From assembly GCA_049644325.1 (NCBI GenBank), contig JBARRR010000107.1, positions 1-45,884 of the forward strand: a DNA stretch of 45,884 bases, in the 5' to 3' direction. The notes under the pieces were generated by a model, which saw only the letters and a list, made by a program, of their open reading frames with translations, was not told where the DNA came from and did no database searches. Of this stretch, positions 23,226 to 30,975 are shown one piece after another; the first letter of the stretch is position 1; each line of letters starts with the position of its first letter. A program made the translations under genes and the position numbers. Origin of the DNA: DASZHA01 sp049644325. Lineage in GTDB: Bacteria > Chloroflexota > Dormibacteria > DASZGP01.

Positions 23226-23849
23226 TTGAGCAACAAGGGTCTCTACGCGGCCGCGGCGATCTTCCTGATCGCCCTCGGCGCCTGGTACATCTACGACAAG
23301 GGCAAGACGCCGGTCAGCCCCAACGCCAGCGCGACGGCCACGCCGACGACCCTGGCCAGCCCGGTGGTGGCGCTGGATCCGAACCAGATCGGGCAGGTCG
23401 AGATCAAGGCCAAGAACAAGATCCTGACGATCGTGCGGAGCAACCTCACCTTTACCTACCAGCTGTGTCCGGCCGACCAGCCCACCAACTGCCAGCCACA
23501 GATCGCCGACCAGGCCTCCGCGATCCAGCTCTTCACCAGCATCGTCCAGCTGCGGCCGGCGCGAACCATCTTCGGGGTCAATGACTTTCCTGGCTTCGGC
23601 CTCGACCGGGCCACCACCGGGGAGTTCACGGTGTCCACGGCATCTGGGCAGAAGACGACCCTGTGGATCGGCGGCAAGACCACTGACGGGGTCAATGACT
23701 ACGTCCGCACCCCCGGCGGCAATGACGTCTACGCCATCCCGGTGGCCAGCATCGACGTGCCCATCCTCGGCCTGGTCGACAACCCGCCGGTGCCGCGGCC
23801 ATCGCCCAGCCCCGGCGCGGCCTCAGCGTCCCCGCAAGCATCACCCTGA
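23226..23849 (+). CDS. DUF4340-like membrane-anchored protein
   Basis: There are 207 residues from TTG 23226, with no ATG or GTG near the domain start. One N-terminal membrane helix (about 6-21, YAAAAIFLIALGAWYIYD) is followed by a Pro/Thr-rich linker and an extracytoplasmic beta-rich domain. That domain contains DPNQIGQVEIKAKNKILTIV, ARTIFGVNDFPGFGLDRATT and TLWIGGKTTDGVNDYVRT. The pattern of short repeated modules ending in TLWIGGKT is typical of DUF4340. The C-terminus is Pro/Ser-rich. DUF4340 genes commonly follow GldG-like genes, so this is probably the fourth component of the exporter. Confidence 0.82.
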   Translation: MSNKGLYAAAAIFLIALGAWYIYDKGKTPVSPNASATATPTTLASPVVALDPNQIGQVEIKAKNKILTIVRSNLTFTYQLCPADQPTNCQPQIADQASAIQLFTSIVQLRPARTIFGVNDFPGFGLDRATTGEFTVSTASGQKTTLWIGGKTTDGVNDYVRTPGGNDVYAIPVASIDVPILGLVDNPPVPRPSPSPGAASASPQASP

Positions 23850-23875
23850 CCTGATTCCGGCGAGGCTGGTAAAGT
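23846..23875 (+). promoter_or_regulatory. Promoter CTGACC-N18-TAAAGT for the pyrophosphatase
   Basis: CTGACC (23846-23851) and TAAAGT (23870-23875) are 18 bases apart. Transcription would begin near 23882 and give a leader of almost 90 bases, unusual among the short-leader genes here. Confidence 0.5.
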
Positions 23876-23896
23876 TGGGCGCCGCGGAACGCTGGT

Positions 23897-23932
23897 GGGC
23901 TCATGCCCGGCCGACCGCCGCCCCGGTGGCGG
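23897..23932 (+). promoter_or_regulatory. Two small hairpins in the pyrophosphatase mRNA leader
   Basis: GGGC-TCAT-GCCC (23897-23908) and CCGCC-(8-base loop)-GGCGG (23915-23932) could fold in the leader before the ribosome-binding site. I match them to no known riboswitch; they may be chance in GC-rich DNA. Confidence 0.3.
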
Positions 23933-23959
23933 GATTACACCGGGAAACCCCGAAGACAC

Positions 23960-23964
23960 AGGAG
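23960..23964 (+). promoter_or_regulatory. Shine-Dalgarno AGGAG fixing the start at 23970
   Basis: AGGAG lies 5 bases before ATG 23970 and selects this start over the in-frame GTG-type start at 23895. Confidence 0.75.
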
Positions 23965-23969
23965 TTTGG

Positions 23970-26006
23970 ATGTCCCTTGAGCTTCTACTGGTAGCGCTTT
24001 GCGCGGTCCTGGCGATCGCGTTCGGGGGCTACCTCGCCCTCAGCGTGGTCCGCAGCAGCGCCGGCAATGCCCGTATGCAGGAGATCGCAGGGTACATCCA
24101 GGAGGGCGCCTCGGCCTACCTCAACCGGCAGTACACGATCATCGCCATCGTCGGCCTGGTGATCTTCCTGGTTCTCTTCTTCACCCTGGGCTACCAGACG
24201 GCCGTCCTCTTCGTGGTCGGGGCTGCCTGCTCGGCGGCGGCGGGCTACGTCGGGATGAACGTTTCGGTGCGGGCCAACGTGCGGACCGCAGAGGCCGCCC
24301 GCAAGGGCCTCAGCGCGGCTCTGTCGATGGCCTTCCGCGGTGGCGCCGTCACCGGCTTCTTCGTCGTCGGCCTCGGACTCCTGGGTGTGGCCCTCAGCTA
24401 CGGCATCTTCAAGGACCCCAAGGCGCTGGTCGGGCTCGGCTTTGGCGCCTCCCTGGTGTCCGTCTTCGCCCGCCTGGGCGGCGGCATCTACACCAAGGCC
24501 GCCGACGTCGGCGCCGACCTGGTGGGCAAGGTCGAGGCCGGCATCCCCGAGGACGACCCGCGCAACCCCGCGGTGATCGCCGACAACGTGGGCGACAACG
24601 TGGGCGACTGCGCCGGCATGGCCGCCGACCTCTTCGAGACCTACGCCGTCACCTCGGTGGCGGCGATGCTGCTGGGCTCACTTGTGTTCCCCGGCCAGAT
24701 CGAGTTTGTGATCTACCCGCTGCTGCTAGGGGCGGTCTCGATCGTGGCCTCGATCATCGGCAGCTTCTTCGTCCGGCTGGGCCGCAGCAGCAACATCATG
24801 AACGCGCTCTACAAGGGCCTCGGTGTGGCCGCGGTCCTGGCCCTGATCGGCTTCTACCTGGTCACCAGGCAGTACATGGCGACCATTGCCGGCGCCGATG
24901 TCAACCGCCTATTCGCCGCGGCGGTCATCGGCATCCTCATCACCGTCGCCCTGGTCTTCATCACCGACTACTACACCAGCGCCAACTACAGCCCGGTCAA
25001 GCACATCGCTGAGGCCAGCACCACCGGCCACGCGACCAACATCATCGCCGGGCTGGCGGTGGGGATGCAGGCGACGGCCCTGCCCGTGCTGGTGATCGCG
25101 GCCGGCATCATCGGCGCCGCCGCGCTCGGCGGCGACCACGCCCTGTACTACATCGCCGTCGCGGCCATGTCGATGCTCTCGATGACCGGGATCATCGTCG
25201 CCATCGACTCCTACGGTCCGATCACCGACAACGCCGGCGGCATCGCCGAGATGGCCGAGATGGAGGAGGCGGTCCGGGCCGTCACCGACCCGCTGGATGC
25301 CGTCGGCAACACCACCAAGGCCGTCACCAAGGGCTACGCCATCGGCTCCGCCGGGTTGGCCGCCCTGGTGCTCTTCGGCTCGTACACCCAGGAGCTCAAC
25401 GACGCCCTCCACCTCGACGCCGCCCACCAGATCCGTTTCGACCTCTCCGACCCGCTGGTCATCGTGGGGCTGTTCATCGGTGGCATCCTGCCGGTGCTGT
25501 TCGCCTCGCTGAGCATGCTGGCGGTGGGCCGCGCCGCCGCCGGGGTGGTCAACGAGGTCCGACGCCAGTTCAAGGAGCACCCCGGGATCATGGCGGGGAC
25601 GGAGAAGCCGGAGTACGGCCACGCCGTCGCCCTGGTCACCGCCGCCGCCCAGCGGGAGATGATCCTGCCCGGCATCATCCCGGTGCTGGCGCCGATCGCC
25701 GTCGGCTTCATCCTGGGCCCGAAGGCGCTGGGCGGCATGCTTGTCGGCGCCATCGTGGTCGGCGTATTCGTGGCCATTCAGATGACCAGCGGTGGTGGCG
25801 CATGGGACAACGCCAAGAAGTTCATCGAGGATGGCCACCTCGGCGGCAAGGGCACCGACACACACGCCGCGTCGGTCACCGGTGACACCGTCGGCGACCC
25901 CTACAAGGACACCGCCGGCCCGGCCATCAACCCCATGATCAAGGTCATCAATATCATCGCCATCCTGGTGGCGAGCGCGGTGGCCACTCACTCGCTGATC
26001 CACTAG
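23970..26006 (+). CDS. hppA: K+-independent membrane-bound proton-translocating pyrophosphatase
   Basis: The protein has 678 residues, starting MSLELLLVALCAVLAIAFGG at the first membrane helix; about 16 helices are expected for the family. Substrate/Mg-binding motifs are intact: DVGADLVGKVEAGIPEDDPR, DNVGDNVGDCAGMAADLFET, ITDNAGGIAEMAEM and the C-terminal GDTVGDPYKDTAGPAINPMI. The diagnostic segment reads GNTTKAVTKGYAIGSA. Lys after GNTT and Thr three residues later mark the K+-independent, H+-pumping subclass (K+-dependent enzymes have Ala there). It hydrolyses cytoplasmic PPi and pumps H+ outward, saving energy under starvation. It has its own promoter and leader and is not obviously tied to neighbours. 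Confidence 0.96.
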   Translation: MSLELLLVALCAVLAIAFGGYLALSVVRSSAGNARMQEIAGYIQEGASAYLNRQYTIIAIVGLVIFLVLFFTLGYQTAVLFVVGAACSAAAGYVGMNVSVRANVRTAEAARKGLSAALSMAFRGGAVTGFFVVGLGLLGVALSYGIFKDPKALVGLGFGASLVSVFARLGGGIYTKAADVGADLVGKVEAGIPEDDPRNPAVIADNVGDNVGDCAGMAADLFETYAVTSVAAMLLGSLVFPGQIEFVIYPLLLGAVSIVASIIGSFFVRLGRSSNIMNALYKGLGVAAVLALIGFYLVTRQYMATIAGADVNRLFAAAVIGILITVALVFITDYYTSANYSPVKHIAEASTTGHATNIIAGLAVGMQATALPVLVIAAGIIGAAALGGDHALYYIAVAAMSMLSMTGIIVAIDSYGPITDNAGGIAEMAEMEEAVRAVTDPLDAVGNTTKAVTKGYAIGSAGLAALVLFGSYTQELNDALHLDAAHQIRFDLSDPLVIVGLFIGGILPVLFASLSMLAVGRAAAGVVNEVRRQFKEHPGIMAGTEKPEYGHAVALVTAAAQREMILPGIIPVLAPIAVGFILGPKALGGMLVGAIVVGVFVAIQMTSGGGAWDNAKKFIEDGHLGGKGTDTHAASVTGDTVGDPYKDTAGPAINPMIKVINIIAILVASAVATHSLIH

Positions 26007-26008
26007 GG

Positions 26009-26024
26009 CCGGTTCCCGGACCGG
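26009..26024. terminator. Weak hairpin after the pyrophosphatase gene
   Basis: CCGGT-TCCCGG-ACCGG forms a 5-bp stem immediately after the stop at 26006. There is no U-run. Termination is possible but unproven. Confidence 0.3.
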
Positions 26025-26058
26025 ACTCCACGAGCAGATCGAGGCATACACCGCGGCG

Positions 26059-26937
26059 ATGAGATCGAAGTGGGTGGACATCGACGGCGCCGTCCACTAC
26101 ATGGACTGGGGTGGTGAGGGACGCCCGATGGTGCTGGTCCACGGGCTGGGCGGGTCCTACGTGGAGTGGATGCTGATGGCCCCGCGCCTGGCCGGGCACT
26201 TCCGAGTTGTGGCTCCAGACCTCATCGGTTTCGGACGTACCCCGGTCAAGAGGCGGCACGCCACCATCGATGACAACCAGGCGATGCTCGACACCTTCCT
26301 GCGCAAGGTGGTCAGGGAGCCAGTAGTGCTGGTGGGGCACTCGATGGGCGGACTCATCGCCATGCTCCAGGCGGGCCGTGGCGCCGACATGGTGTCGGAC
26401 CTGGTGCTGATCGACCCGGCGGTCCCACCGGCCGCCCGCGAGGTGACGCCGGTGATCCCCCAGCCCATCCTGCGGTTCTTCGAGCAGAACCGCATGCTGG
26501 GAAACCTGGCCGGGCTCCTGGCGGCCCGCCTCATGAGCCCGCGCGGCCTGGTGGAGTCCGCCCTGCGGCGCGCGGTGGTGGACTTCGAGGCGCTCGACAG
26601 CGGCTTGGTGGACGGCCTGGTGGCGATTGAGGAGGAGCGCATCCGCGCGGGCCTGCCATACGTCGGTTGGACCGAGGCACGGACGTCGATGGGCAAGTAC
26701 TACCGGAGCGTGCGGGCCTTTGACCGCGACGTGGTCGACGCTATCGCCGCGCCCACACTTCTGATCTACGGCGACCACGACCCGATCGTCCAGCGAGGGG
26801 CGATCAGGCGCATGGGCAAGAGGCGGCCGGGCTGGTTTGTGCACATCCTTGACAACGTCGGCCATGACCCCAACTTCGAAGTCCCCGAGCGCGTCGATGA
26901 CCTCCTCCTCGAGCACCTCGCCGTCGCCGCCGCCTGA
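26059..26937 (+). CDS. Alpha/beta-hydrolase
   Basis: The protein has 292 residues and no signal peptide. Alpha/beta-hydrolase motifs: the oxyanion segment VLVHGLGGS near residue 30, nucleophile elbow GHSMGG with Ser95, acid Asp239 or Asp241 in LLIYGDHDPIV and His269 in NVGHDPNFEVPE. A helical cap (about 125-215) includes PQPILRFFEQNRMLGN. The sequence resembles the broad esterase/epoxide-hydrolase/MhpC group, but the substrate is not predictable. A TACACC 6 bases before ATG is close to the leaderless -10 pattern seen elsewhere. Confidence 0.88.
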   Translation: MRSKWVDIDGAVHYMDWGGEGRPMVLVHGLGGSYVEWMLMAPRLAGHFRVVAPDLIGFGRTPVKRRHATIDDNQAMLDTFLRKVVREPVVLVGHSMGGLIAMLQAGRGADMVSDLVLIDPAVPPAAREVTPVIPQPILRFFEQNRMLGNLAGLLAARLMSPRGLVESALRRAVVDFEALDSGLVDGLVAIEEERIRAGLPYVGWTEARTSMGKYYRSVRAFDRDVVDAIAAPTLLIYGDHDPIVQRGAIRRMGKRRPGWFVHILDNVGHDPNFEVPERVDDLLLEHLAVAAA

Positions 26938-26974
26938 TCGCCGCCGGCGCCCGCACCGGTAGCCCGCCCTTCGA

Positions 26975-26980
26975 TACGCT
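26975..26980 (+). promoter_or_regulatory. -10 box TACGCT for leaderless gene 26987
   Basis: TACGCT ends 6 bases before GTG 26987 with no ribosome-binding site between. Confidence 0.6.
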
Positions 26981-26986
26981 CTTAGC

Positions 26987-27319
26987 GTGGACGAGTGGCA
27001 GGTCGAGATGCAGGAGATCCAGCGCAGCATCAACGGGCTGCGGGCTCGCCAGGGCGACCATGTGATCATCGCCGAGCTCGAGGCCGAGCTGCGGATCCTG
27101 CAGTCTCTCTACGCCACCAGCTGGGAGGTCTTCGAAGCCGGCGAGGCGGAGGCCCGGGTCCGCCGGGATTTCGAGGCGCTGAACTTCGGCGATTGGACCT
27201 TCGCCAACGTCTACAGCTTCGTCTACGAGCACGCGTTGGAGATCGAACCCGGCCGGCGCGAGCTGTCCTCATTGGTCCCCGAGATCGACTACATCGACCT
27301 GATCCGCAAGAGCGCCTGA
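26987..27319 (+). CDS. 110-residue hypothetical protein
   Basis: GTG 26987 is supported by a TACGCT box 6 bases upstream. The first half is helical and coiled-coil-like (EWQVEMQEIQRSINGLRARQ, HVIIAELEAELRILQSLYAT). The second is mixed and acidic, with FEALNFGDWTFANVYSFVYE and a terminal YIDLIRKSA. There is no cysteine, signal peptide or membrane helix. I recognise no family. Its TGA overlaps the ATG of the next gene (TGATG), so the two products are translationally coupled and probably act together. Confidence 0.7.
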   Translation: MDEWQVEMQEIQRSINGLRARQGDHVIIAELEAELRILQSLYATSWEVFEAGEAEARVRRDFEALNFGDWTFANVYSFVYEHALEIEPGRRELSSLVPEIDYIDLIRKSA

Positions 27320-28017
27320 TGCCCCGCTTCGAATTTCATCCCCTGCCCGACGTGCTCAGCCAGGCCGGAGCCGGGATCAAGGACGGGCGCTTCTCGCTGG
27401 TGTCGGTCGAGGGCGCAGCAGTCCTGGGTGGCCATCTGCGCGCCTGGCTCGGTCCTCGCAGGGTTGGCGGCCGTTACTTCCGCCTCTTCGTCGAACCCGT
27501 CGACGGAGGGACTCCCGAGCGCCTGGCCCAGGGGCTGTACAACGACGGTCCCTACCCCGGCCAGAACTGGGCCGAGATCTTCGACATCGATCCACCTGCC
27601 GGCACGGACCTGGCGGGGGAGTGGGAGCCGGGGCTGGCGCCCTACCTGCGGCCCTTGGCCGAAGCCGTCCCCGCCGGCGGCCACCTCATGATCGAGTACG
27701 AAAAGCCCCTGTTCCGCACCACCCAGGTGGGCCTCCTTGGCGGGGTCCCGCCGATTGCCACGCCGCTGGGCAAGCTGCTGCACGACATTGGCAGCGGCGA
27801 CAGTTTCAAGGACTGGTACTTCCCTGAAGGGGGCCAGGAGGGGGGCCGCAAGCTGCAGGGCAACAAGGCCTTCACCGCCGAGCAGGCGCGGGAGATGGCG
27901 CGCAACCGGGTCAGGGAGCTGAAGGCCTTCCTGGCGTCACCGCACCGCGGCGAGGAGAAGATCGAGGCGCGCGCCCGGCGGGACGCCGAGGCCCTGCTGG
28001 CCGCGCTGGCCGCGTAA
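27319..28017 (+). CDS. Unknown 232-residue protein coupled to the 26987 gene
   Basis: ATG 27319 shares a base with the upstream stop. The frame extends further 5', but that part is a shadow of the 26987 gene. Segments such as GRYFRLFVEPVDGG, LYNDGPYPGQNWAEIFDIDP, GGHLMIEYEKPLFRTTQVGL and SFKDWYFPEGGQEGGRKLQG suggest an alpha/beta domain of about 180 residues. The C-terminal helix is long and charged (ARNRVRELKAFLASPHRGEE onwards). The sequence faintly recalls archaeal DUF1122 proteins, but I am not sure of that. It is soluble and probably cytoplasmic. It converges on the FBP aldolase/phosphatase gene with a 20-bp gap. Confidence 0.72.
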   Translation: MPRFEFHPLPDVLSQAGAGIKDGRFSLVSVEGAAVLGGHLRAWLGPRRVGGRYFRLFVEPVDGGTPERLAQGLYNDGPYPGQNWAEIFDIDPPAGTDLAGEWEPGLAPYLRPLAEAVPAGGHLMIEYEKPLFRTTQVGLLGGVPPIATPLGKLLHDIGSGDSFKDWYFPEGGQEGGRKLQGNKAFTAEQAREMARNRVRELKAFLASPHRGEEKIEARARRDAEALLAALAA

Positions 28018-28037
28018 AACCCGCCTGGTGGCCCTGG

Positions 28038-29195
28038 TCAGTCCAGGTCCATCGGCCCTTCAGCCTTGGCCTTGGATTTGTCCATCTTGTGGACGTGCTC
28101 GTCCTGCCAGCGGCTTTCGAGGCTCTTTTGGAGGCCCGCCATGGTTGTGTACTCCAGCTCCTCCAGCGGCAGCCGGTGGGGCTCAAAGGGACCGTGGCGG
28201 CGCAGGTACTCGCCGACTTCGTTGGCCTTCTCGCGGGCCAGGTCGAAGCTCACGTCGTCGAACATGTCGCGCGGTTCGCCCAGGCGACCGTCGGCGATCT
28301 GGAAACCGAGGCAGATGACCCGGGGTGGACCGTCGAAGCGTGAGGGGTGACCGCCGGCCACCGAGGTCGGCATCAGCGGGCCCATGTGGGAGCCGCGCAT
28401 CCACCCGGGGACGATGTGGGGGAAGGCGAACGGCTCCAGCGCTTCGCCCACCGCCGGGTACCCGGACTGGCAGCGGACGATGCACACGGGGTCGTCCTTG
28501 CCGACGTAGCGGCCCGCGATCATGGTCAGCTTGGTGGTCGACGCCACCGCGCACCACTCGTCGCTCCAGCTGGCGGGACGGATGTGGTCGATGACAAAGC
28601 GCCCGGGAGCGCCCAGGAACATGAGCAGGTCGTATGTCTCGTTGGGCGTCTGCAGGTCGATGGTCTTGCCTTCGACGGCGTCGTGGACGGTGAAGATGAA
28701 GCCCTCGTGCATCTTGGTGTCGATCACCAGGCCGGGGGTGGTCATGGGATCGGCGAACATGCGGAACAGCGGCATGTTCCAGGCGCCGGGAGCGGTCTTA
28801 TCGGCCATGAAGCAGAGCACTGGCTCGGAGGGGCGCTCGACGAACTCCACCTCGGCCGCGCCTGGCCCCATGCCCTTGACGTTGCCGCTGAAGGCATCGA
28901 CCAGCAGGTCCTGGCCGGCGCCATAGAGGTGCATCTCATGGGCCACGCTGGCGGCCTCCTCGAGGGCGGTCCACGCGAGCCTGTGGATCTCCTCGTTGTC
29001 GATGCCGTGGTAGTGGGTCATGATCATCTGGACGTCGTCGCCCGCCTGGGTGACGTAGTAGTCCTCGATCAGGGTGCTGTTGCCGAGGACCTCACGCGCC
29101 TTCGCGAGCAGTGCCGGGTGCGACGAACTGTGTCCCACCCAGCCGCCCACGTCGGCCTTGATCAAGCTGAGCGTGACCTTCTTCCCTTCTGCCAA
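28038..29195 (-). CDS. fbp: Archaeal-type (class V) fructose-1,6-bisphosphate aldolase/phosphatase
   Basis: The protein has 385 residues, the normal length for FBPA/P. It is recognised by KADVGGWVGHSSSHP at the N-terminus (Mg-binding Asp and His), YVTQAGDDVQMIMTHYHG, FADPMTTPGLVIDTKM, GAPGRFVIDHIRP and the HMGPLMPTS segment. The Tyr230-x2-Lys233 pair in AGRYVGKDDP matches the Tyr229/Lys232 pair of the archaeal enzyme that forms the Schiff base during aldol condensation. The enzyme joins DHAP and glyceraldehyde-3-phosphate and dephosphorylates the product to fructose-6-phosphate, driving gluconeogenesis one way. It starts at TTG 29195 with AAAGGAG 8 bases upstream. It is monocistronic. Confidence 0.93.
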   Translation of the reverse strand: MAEGKKVTLSLIKADVGGWVGHSSSHPALLAKAREVLGNSTLIEDYYVTQAGDDVQMIMTHYHGIDNEEIHRLAWTALEEAASVAHEMHLYGAGQDLLVDAFSGNVKGMGPGAAEVEFVERPSEPVLCFMADKTAPGAWNMPLFRMFADPMTTPGLVIDTKMHEGFIFTVHDAVEGKTIDLQTPNETYDLLMFLGAPGRFVIDHIRPASWSDEWCAVASTTKLTMIAGRYVGKDDPVCIVRCQSGYPAVGEALEPFAFPHIVPGWMRGSHMGPLMPTSVAGGHPSRFDGPPRVICLGFQIADGRLGEPRDMFDDVSFDLAREKANEVGEYLRRHGPFEPHRLPLEELEYTTMAGLQKSLESRWQDEHVHKMDKSKAKAEGPMDLD

Positions 29196-29203
29196 GTTCG
29201 CTG

Positions 29204-29210
29204 CTCCTTT
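29204..29210 (-). promoter_or_regulatory. Shine-Dalgarno AAAGGAG for the TTG start at 29195
   Basis: On the minus strand AAAGGAG lies 8 bases before TTG, the start that gives a full-length N-terminus for this family. A CATAAA overlaps just upstream. Confidence 0.7.
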
Positions 29211-29342
29211 ATGTCTCCGCTCTTGGACGGCCCGGGCCGGGGGCGCGTAACCGCAAGGGCGGCGCTGAGGGGCCCTCGGAGGGGACGGGGGCCCGCCCGC
29301 GCGCTCCGAGGTGTGCTTCTAGGAATGCTTTTCCGCGGTGGC

Positions 29343-29348
29343 TATCAT
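29343..29348 (+). promoter_or_regulatory. -10 box TATCAT for gene 29354
   Basis: TATCAT ends 5 bases before GTG 29354. The 158-bp divergent gap before the FBP aldolase/phosphatase gene holds little else recognisable. Confidence 0.55.
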
Positions 29349-29353
29349 ATCCC

Positions 29354-30946
29354 GTGCCTCCTGCCCCAAACAACAGCGTTGCGCCCGCTGGGAACGGCCG
29401 GAAGGGACAGGGACCGCTGCTGTTGCTGCTGGCATTCGTCGGCGGCGTCACCAGCCTTGGACTGGAGATCTCGGCCTCGCGGCTGCTGGCGCCGTTCTTC
29501 GGCACCTCGACCTACATCTGGGGCGCGTTGATCGGGCTGATACTCCTCTACCTGACGCTGGGCTACTACATCGGGGGTTGGGCGGCTGACCGCTGGCCCC
29601 GGGCGGACTACCTGTTCCGACTCACCGCCATCGCCTCGGCACTGGTTCTCCTGATCCCATTGGTGTCGCGGCCGGTCCTGCTCTTCTCGCAGAGCTCCCT
29701 GCAACACCTGCAGGCCGGGGCCTTCATCGGCGCCCTGGTGGCGGTGATCCTGATATTCGCGCCCTCGGTGATCCTGCTGGGGATGGTGTCGCCCTACGTC
29801 ATCCGGCTGCGGGTGGACAACGTCGGCGTCGCCGGTCGGGCCGCGGGCCTGGTCTACGCCATCTCCACCGCCGGCTCGATCCTGGGCGCGTTTCTGCCGG
29901 CCTTCTGGTGGATCCCCAGCTTCGGCACCCGCGCCACCATCTACGGGCTGGGGGCGGTGATGCTCCTGATGTCGGTGGTGGGGATGATCACGGTGCGCTA
30001 CGCCAGGACGCTGTTGGTGGCGGCGATATCGGTGGTGCCGCTGGTAGGAGCCGCGTTGCCCATCGATTCCATACGGCCGCCCGCCGATGGCACGGCGATC
30101 TACGAGTCGGACTCGGAGTACGGCTACATCCAGGTGGTGGAGCGGGGCAGCGAGCACGACCTGATCCTCAACGAGGGCCAGGCCATCCACTCTATCTACG
30201 ATCCCGGCCGGCAGCTGACCCGCGGGCCCTGGGACTACTTCTCGCTGGCGCCGCTCTTCGGCCACCGCCAGTGGACCGGCCAGAAGCCGGAACGCGTCCT
30301 GATCATCGGCCTGGCCGGCGGCACCGTCGCGCGCCAGATCACGGCCGCGTACGGACCGGTGCCCATCGATGGCGTGGAGATCGACCCCCGGATCATCGAC
30401 GTCGGGCGGAAGTACTTCGACATGAACGAGCCCAACCTCAACGCCATCGCCGCGGACGGGCGCTACTTCCTGGACACCACCGACAACCAGTACGACATCA
30501 TCGCCGTCGACGCCTACCGGCAGCCGTACATCCCCTTCCAGCTCACCACCAAGGAGTTCTTTCAGAGCGCCCGCCAGCACCTCAAGCCCAACGGCGTGGT
30601 GGTGGTCAACGTCGGTCGGGCGCCCAACGACTACCGGCTGGTGGACGCCGTCAGCGGGACCCTGCTCGCGGTGTTCCCCGAGGTCTACCAGCAGGACGCC
30701 AGCCAGTTCCTCAACTCCATCGTCTACGCCACCAACCAGCCGACCCAGCCGTCGGAGGTGGCCGCCAACTTCAACCGCGAGGCGTCGCTCTACCCGCCAC
30801 TGGTGGCGGCGGTGATGCAGGAGGCATCCGGCAACCCGCCACCCAAGCAGGTTACGCCCCACCTGCCGATCTACACCGACGACCTGGCACCGGTGGAGCG
30901 GCTGGTGGACAACATCATCTACAGGTACGTGACCACGGGGAACTGA
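29354..30946 (+). CDS. Membrane-fused spermidine-synthase-like protein
   Basis: There are 530 residues from GTG 29354. The first about 235 residues form roughly seven membrane helices beginning LLLLAFVGGVTSLGLEISAS, a transporter-like module. Residues about 245-490 are a spermidine-synthase fold: SEYGYIQVVERGSEHDLILN, SAM-binding VLIIGLAGGTVARQI, DGVEIDPRIIDVGRKYF and YDIIAVDAYRQPYIPFQLTT. Aminopropyltransferase residues are only partly conserved, so polyamine synthesis is not assured. Proteins of this fused layout are widespread in GC-rich bacteria with unknown substrates. The next gene (mrp) begins 29 bp downstream with its own -10 box. Confidence 0.87.
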   Translation: MPPAPNNSVAPAGNGRKGQGPLLLLLAFVGGVTSLGLEISASRLLAPFFGTSTYIWGALIGLILLYLTLGYYIGGWAADRWPRADYLFRLTAIASALVLLIPLVSRPVLLFSQSSLQHLQAGAFIGALVAVILIFAPSVILLGMVSPYVIRLRVDNVGVAGRAAGLVYAISTAGSILGAFLPAFWWIPSFGTRATIYGLGAVMLLMSVVGMITVRYARTLLVAAISVVPLVGAALPIDSIRPPADGTAIYESDSEYGYIQVVERGSEHDLILNEGQAIHSIYDPGRQLTRGPWDYFSLAPLFGHRQWTGQKPERVLIIGLAGGTVARQITAAYGPVPIDGVEIDPRIIDVGRKYFDMNEPNLNAIAADGRYFLDTTDNQYDIIAVDAYRQPYIPFQLTTKEFFQSARQHLKPNGVVVVNVGRAPNDYRLVDAVSGTLLAVFPEVYQQDASQFLNSIVYATNQPTQPSEVAANFNREASLYPPLVAAVMQEASGNPPPKQVTPHLPIYTDDLAPVERLVDNIIYRYVTTGN

Positions 30947-30964
30947 TCGAGGTCCCGCGGCCGG

Positions 30965-30970
30965 TAAACT
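30965..30970 (+). promoter_or_regulatory. -10 box TAAACT for leaderless mrp
   Basis: TAAACT ends 5 bases before ATG 30976. CTGATC at 30943-30948 may be a weak -35 (16-bp spacer). Confidence 0.6.
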
Positions 30971-30975
30971 CACCT

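Noticed and set aside
23897..23932. Pyrophosphatase leader as a known riboswitch
   Set aside because: The hairpins are short and GC-driven and match no class I can recall, so only a weak structural feature is reported.
29345..30973. 542-codon open frame on the minus strand
   Set aside because: It is antisense to the spermidine-synthase-like gene; the translation is His/Asp/Arg-rich low complexity without motifs.
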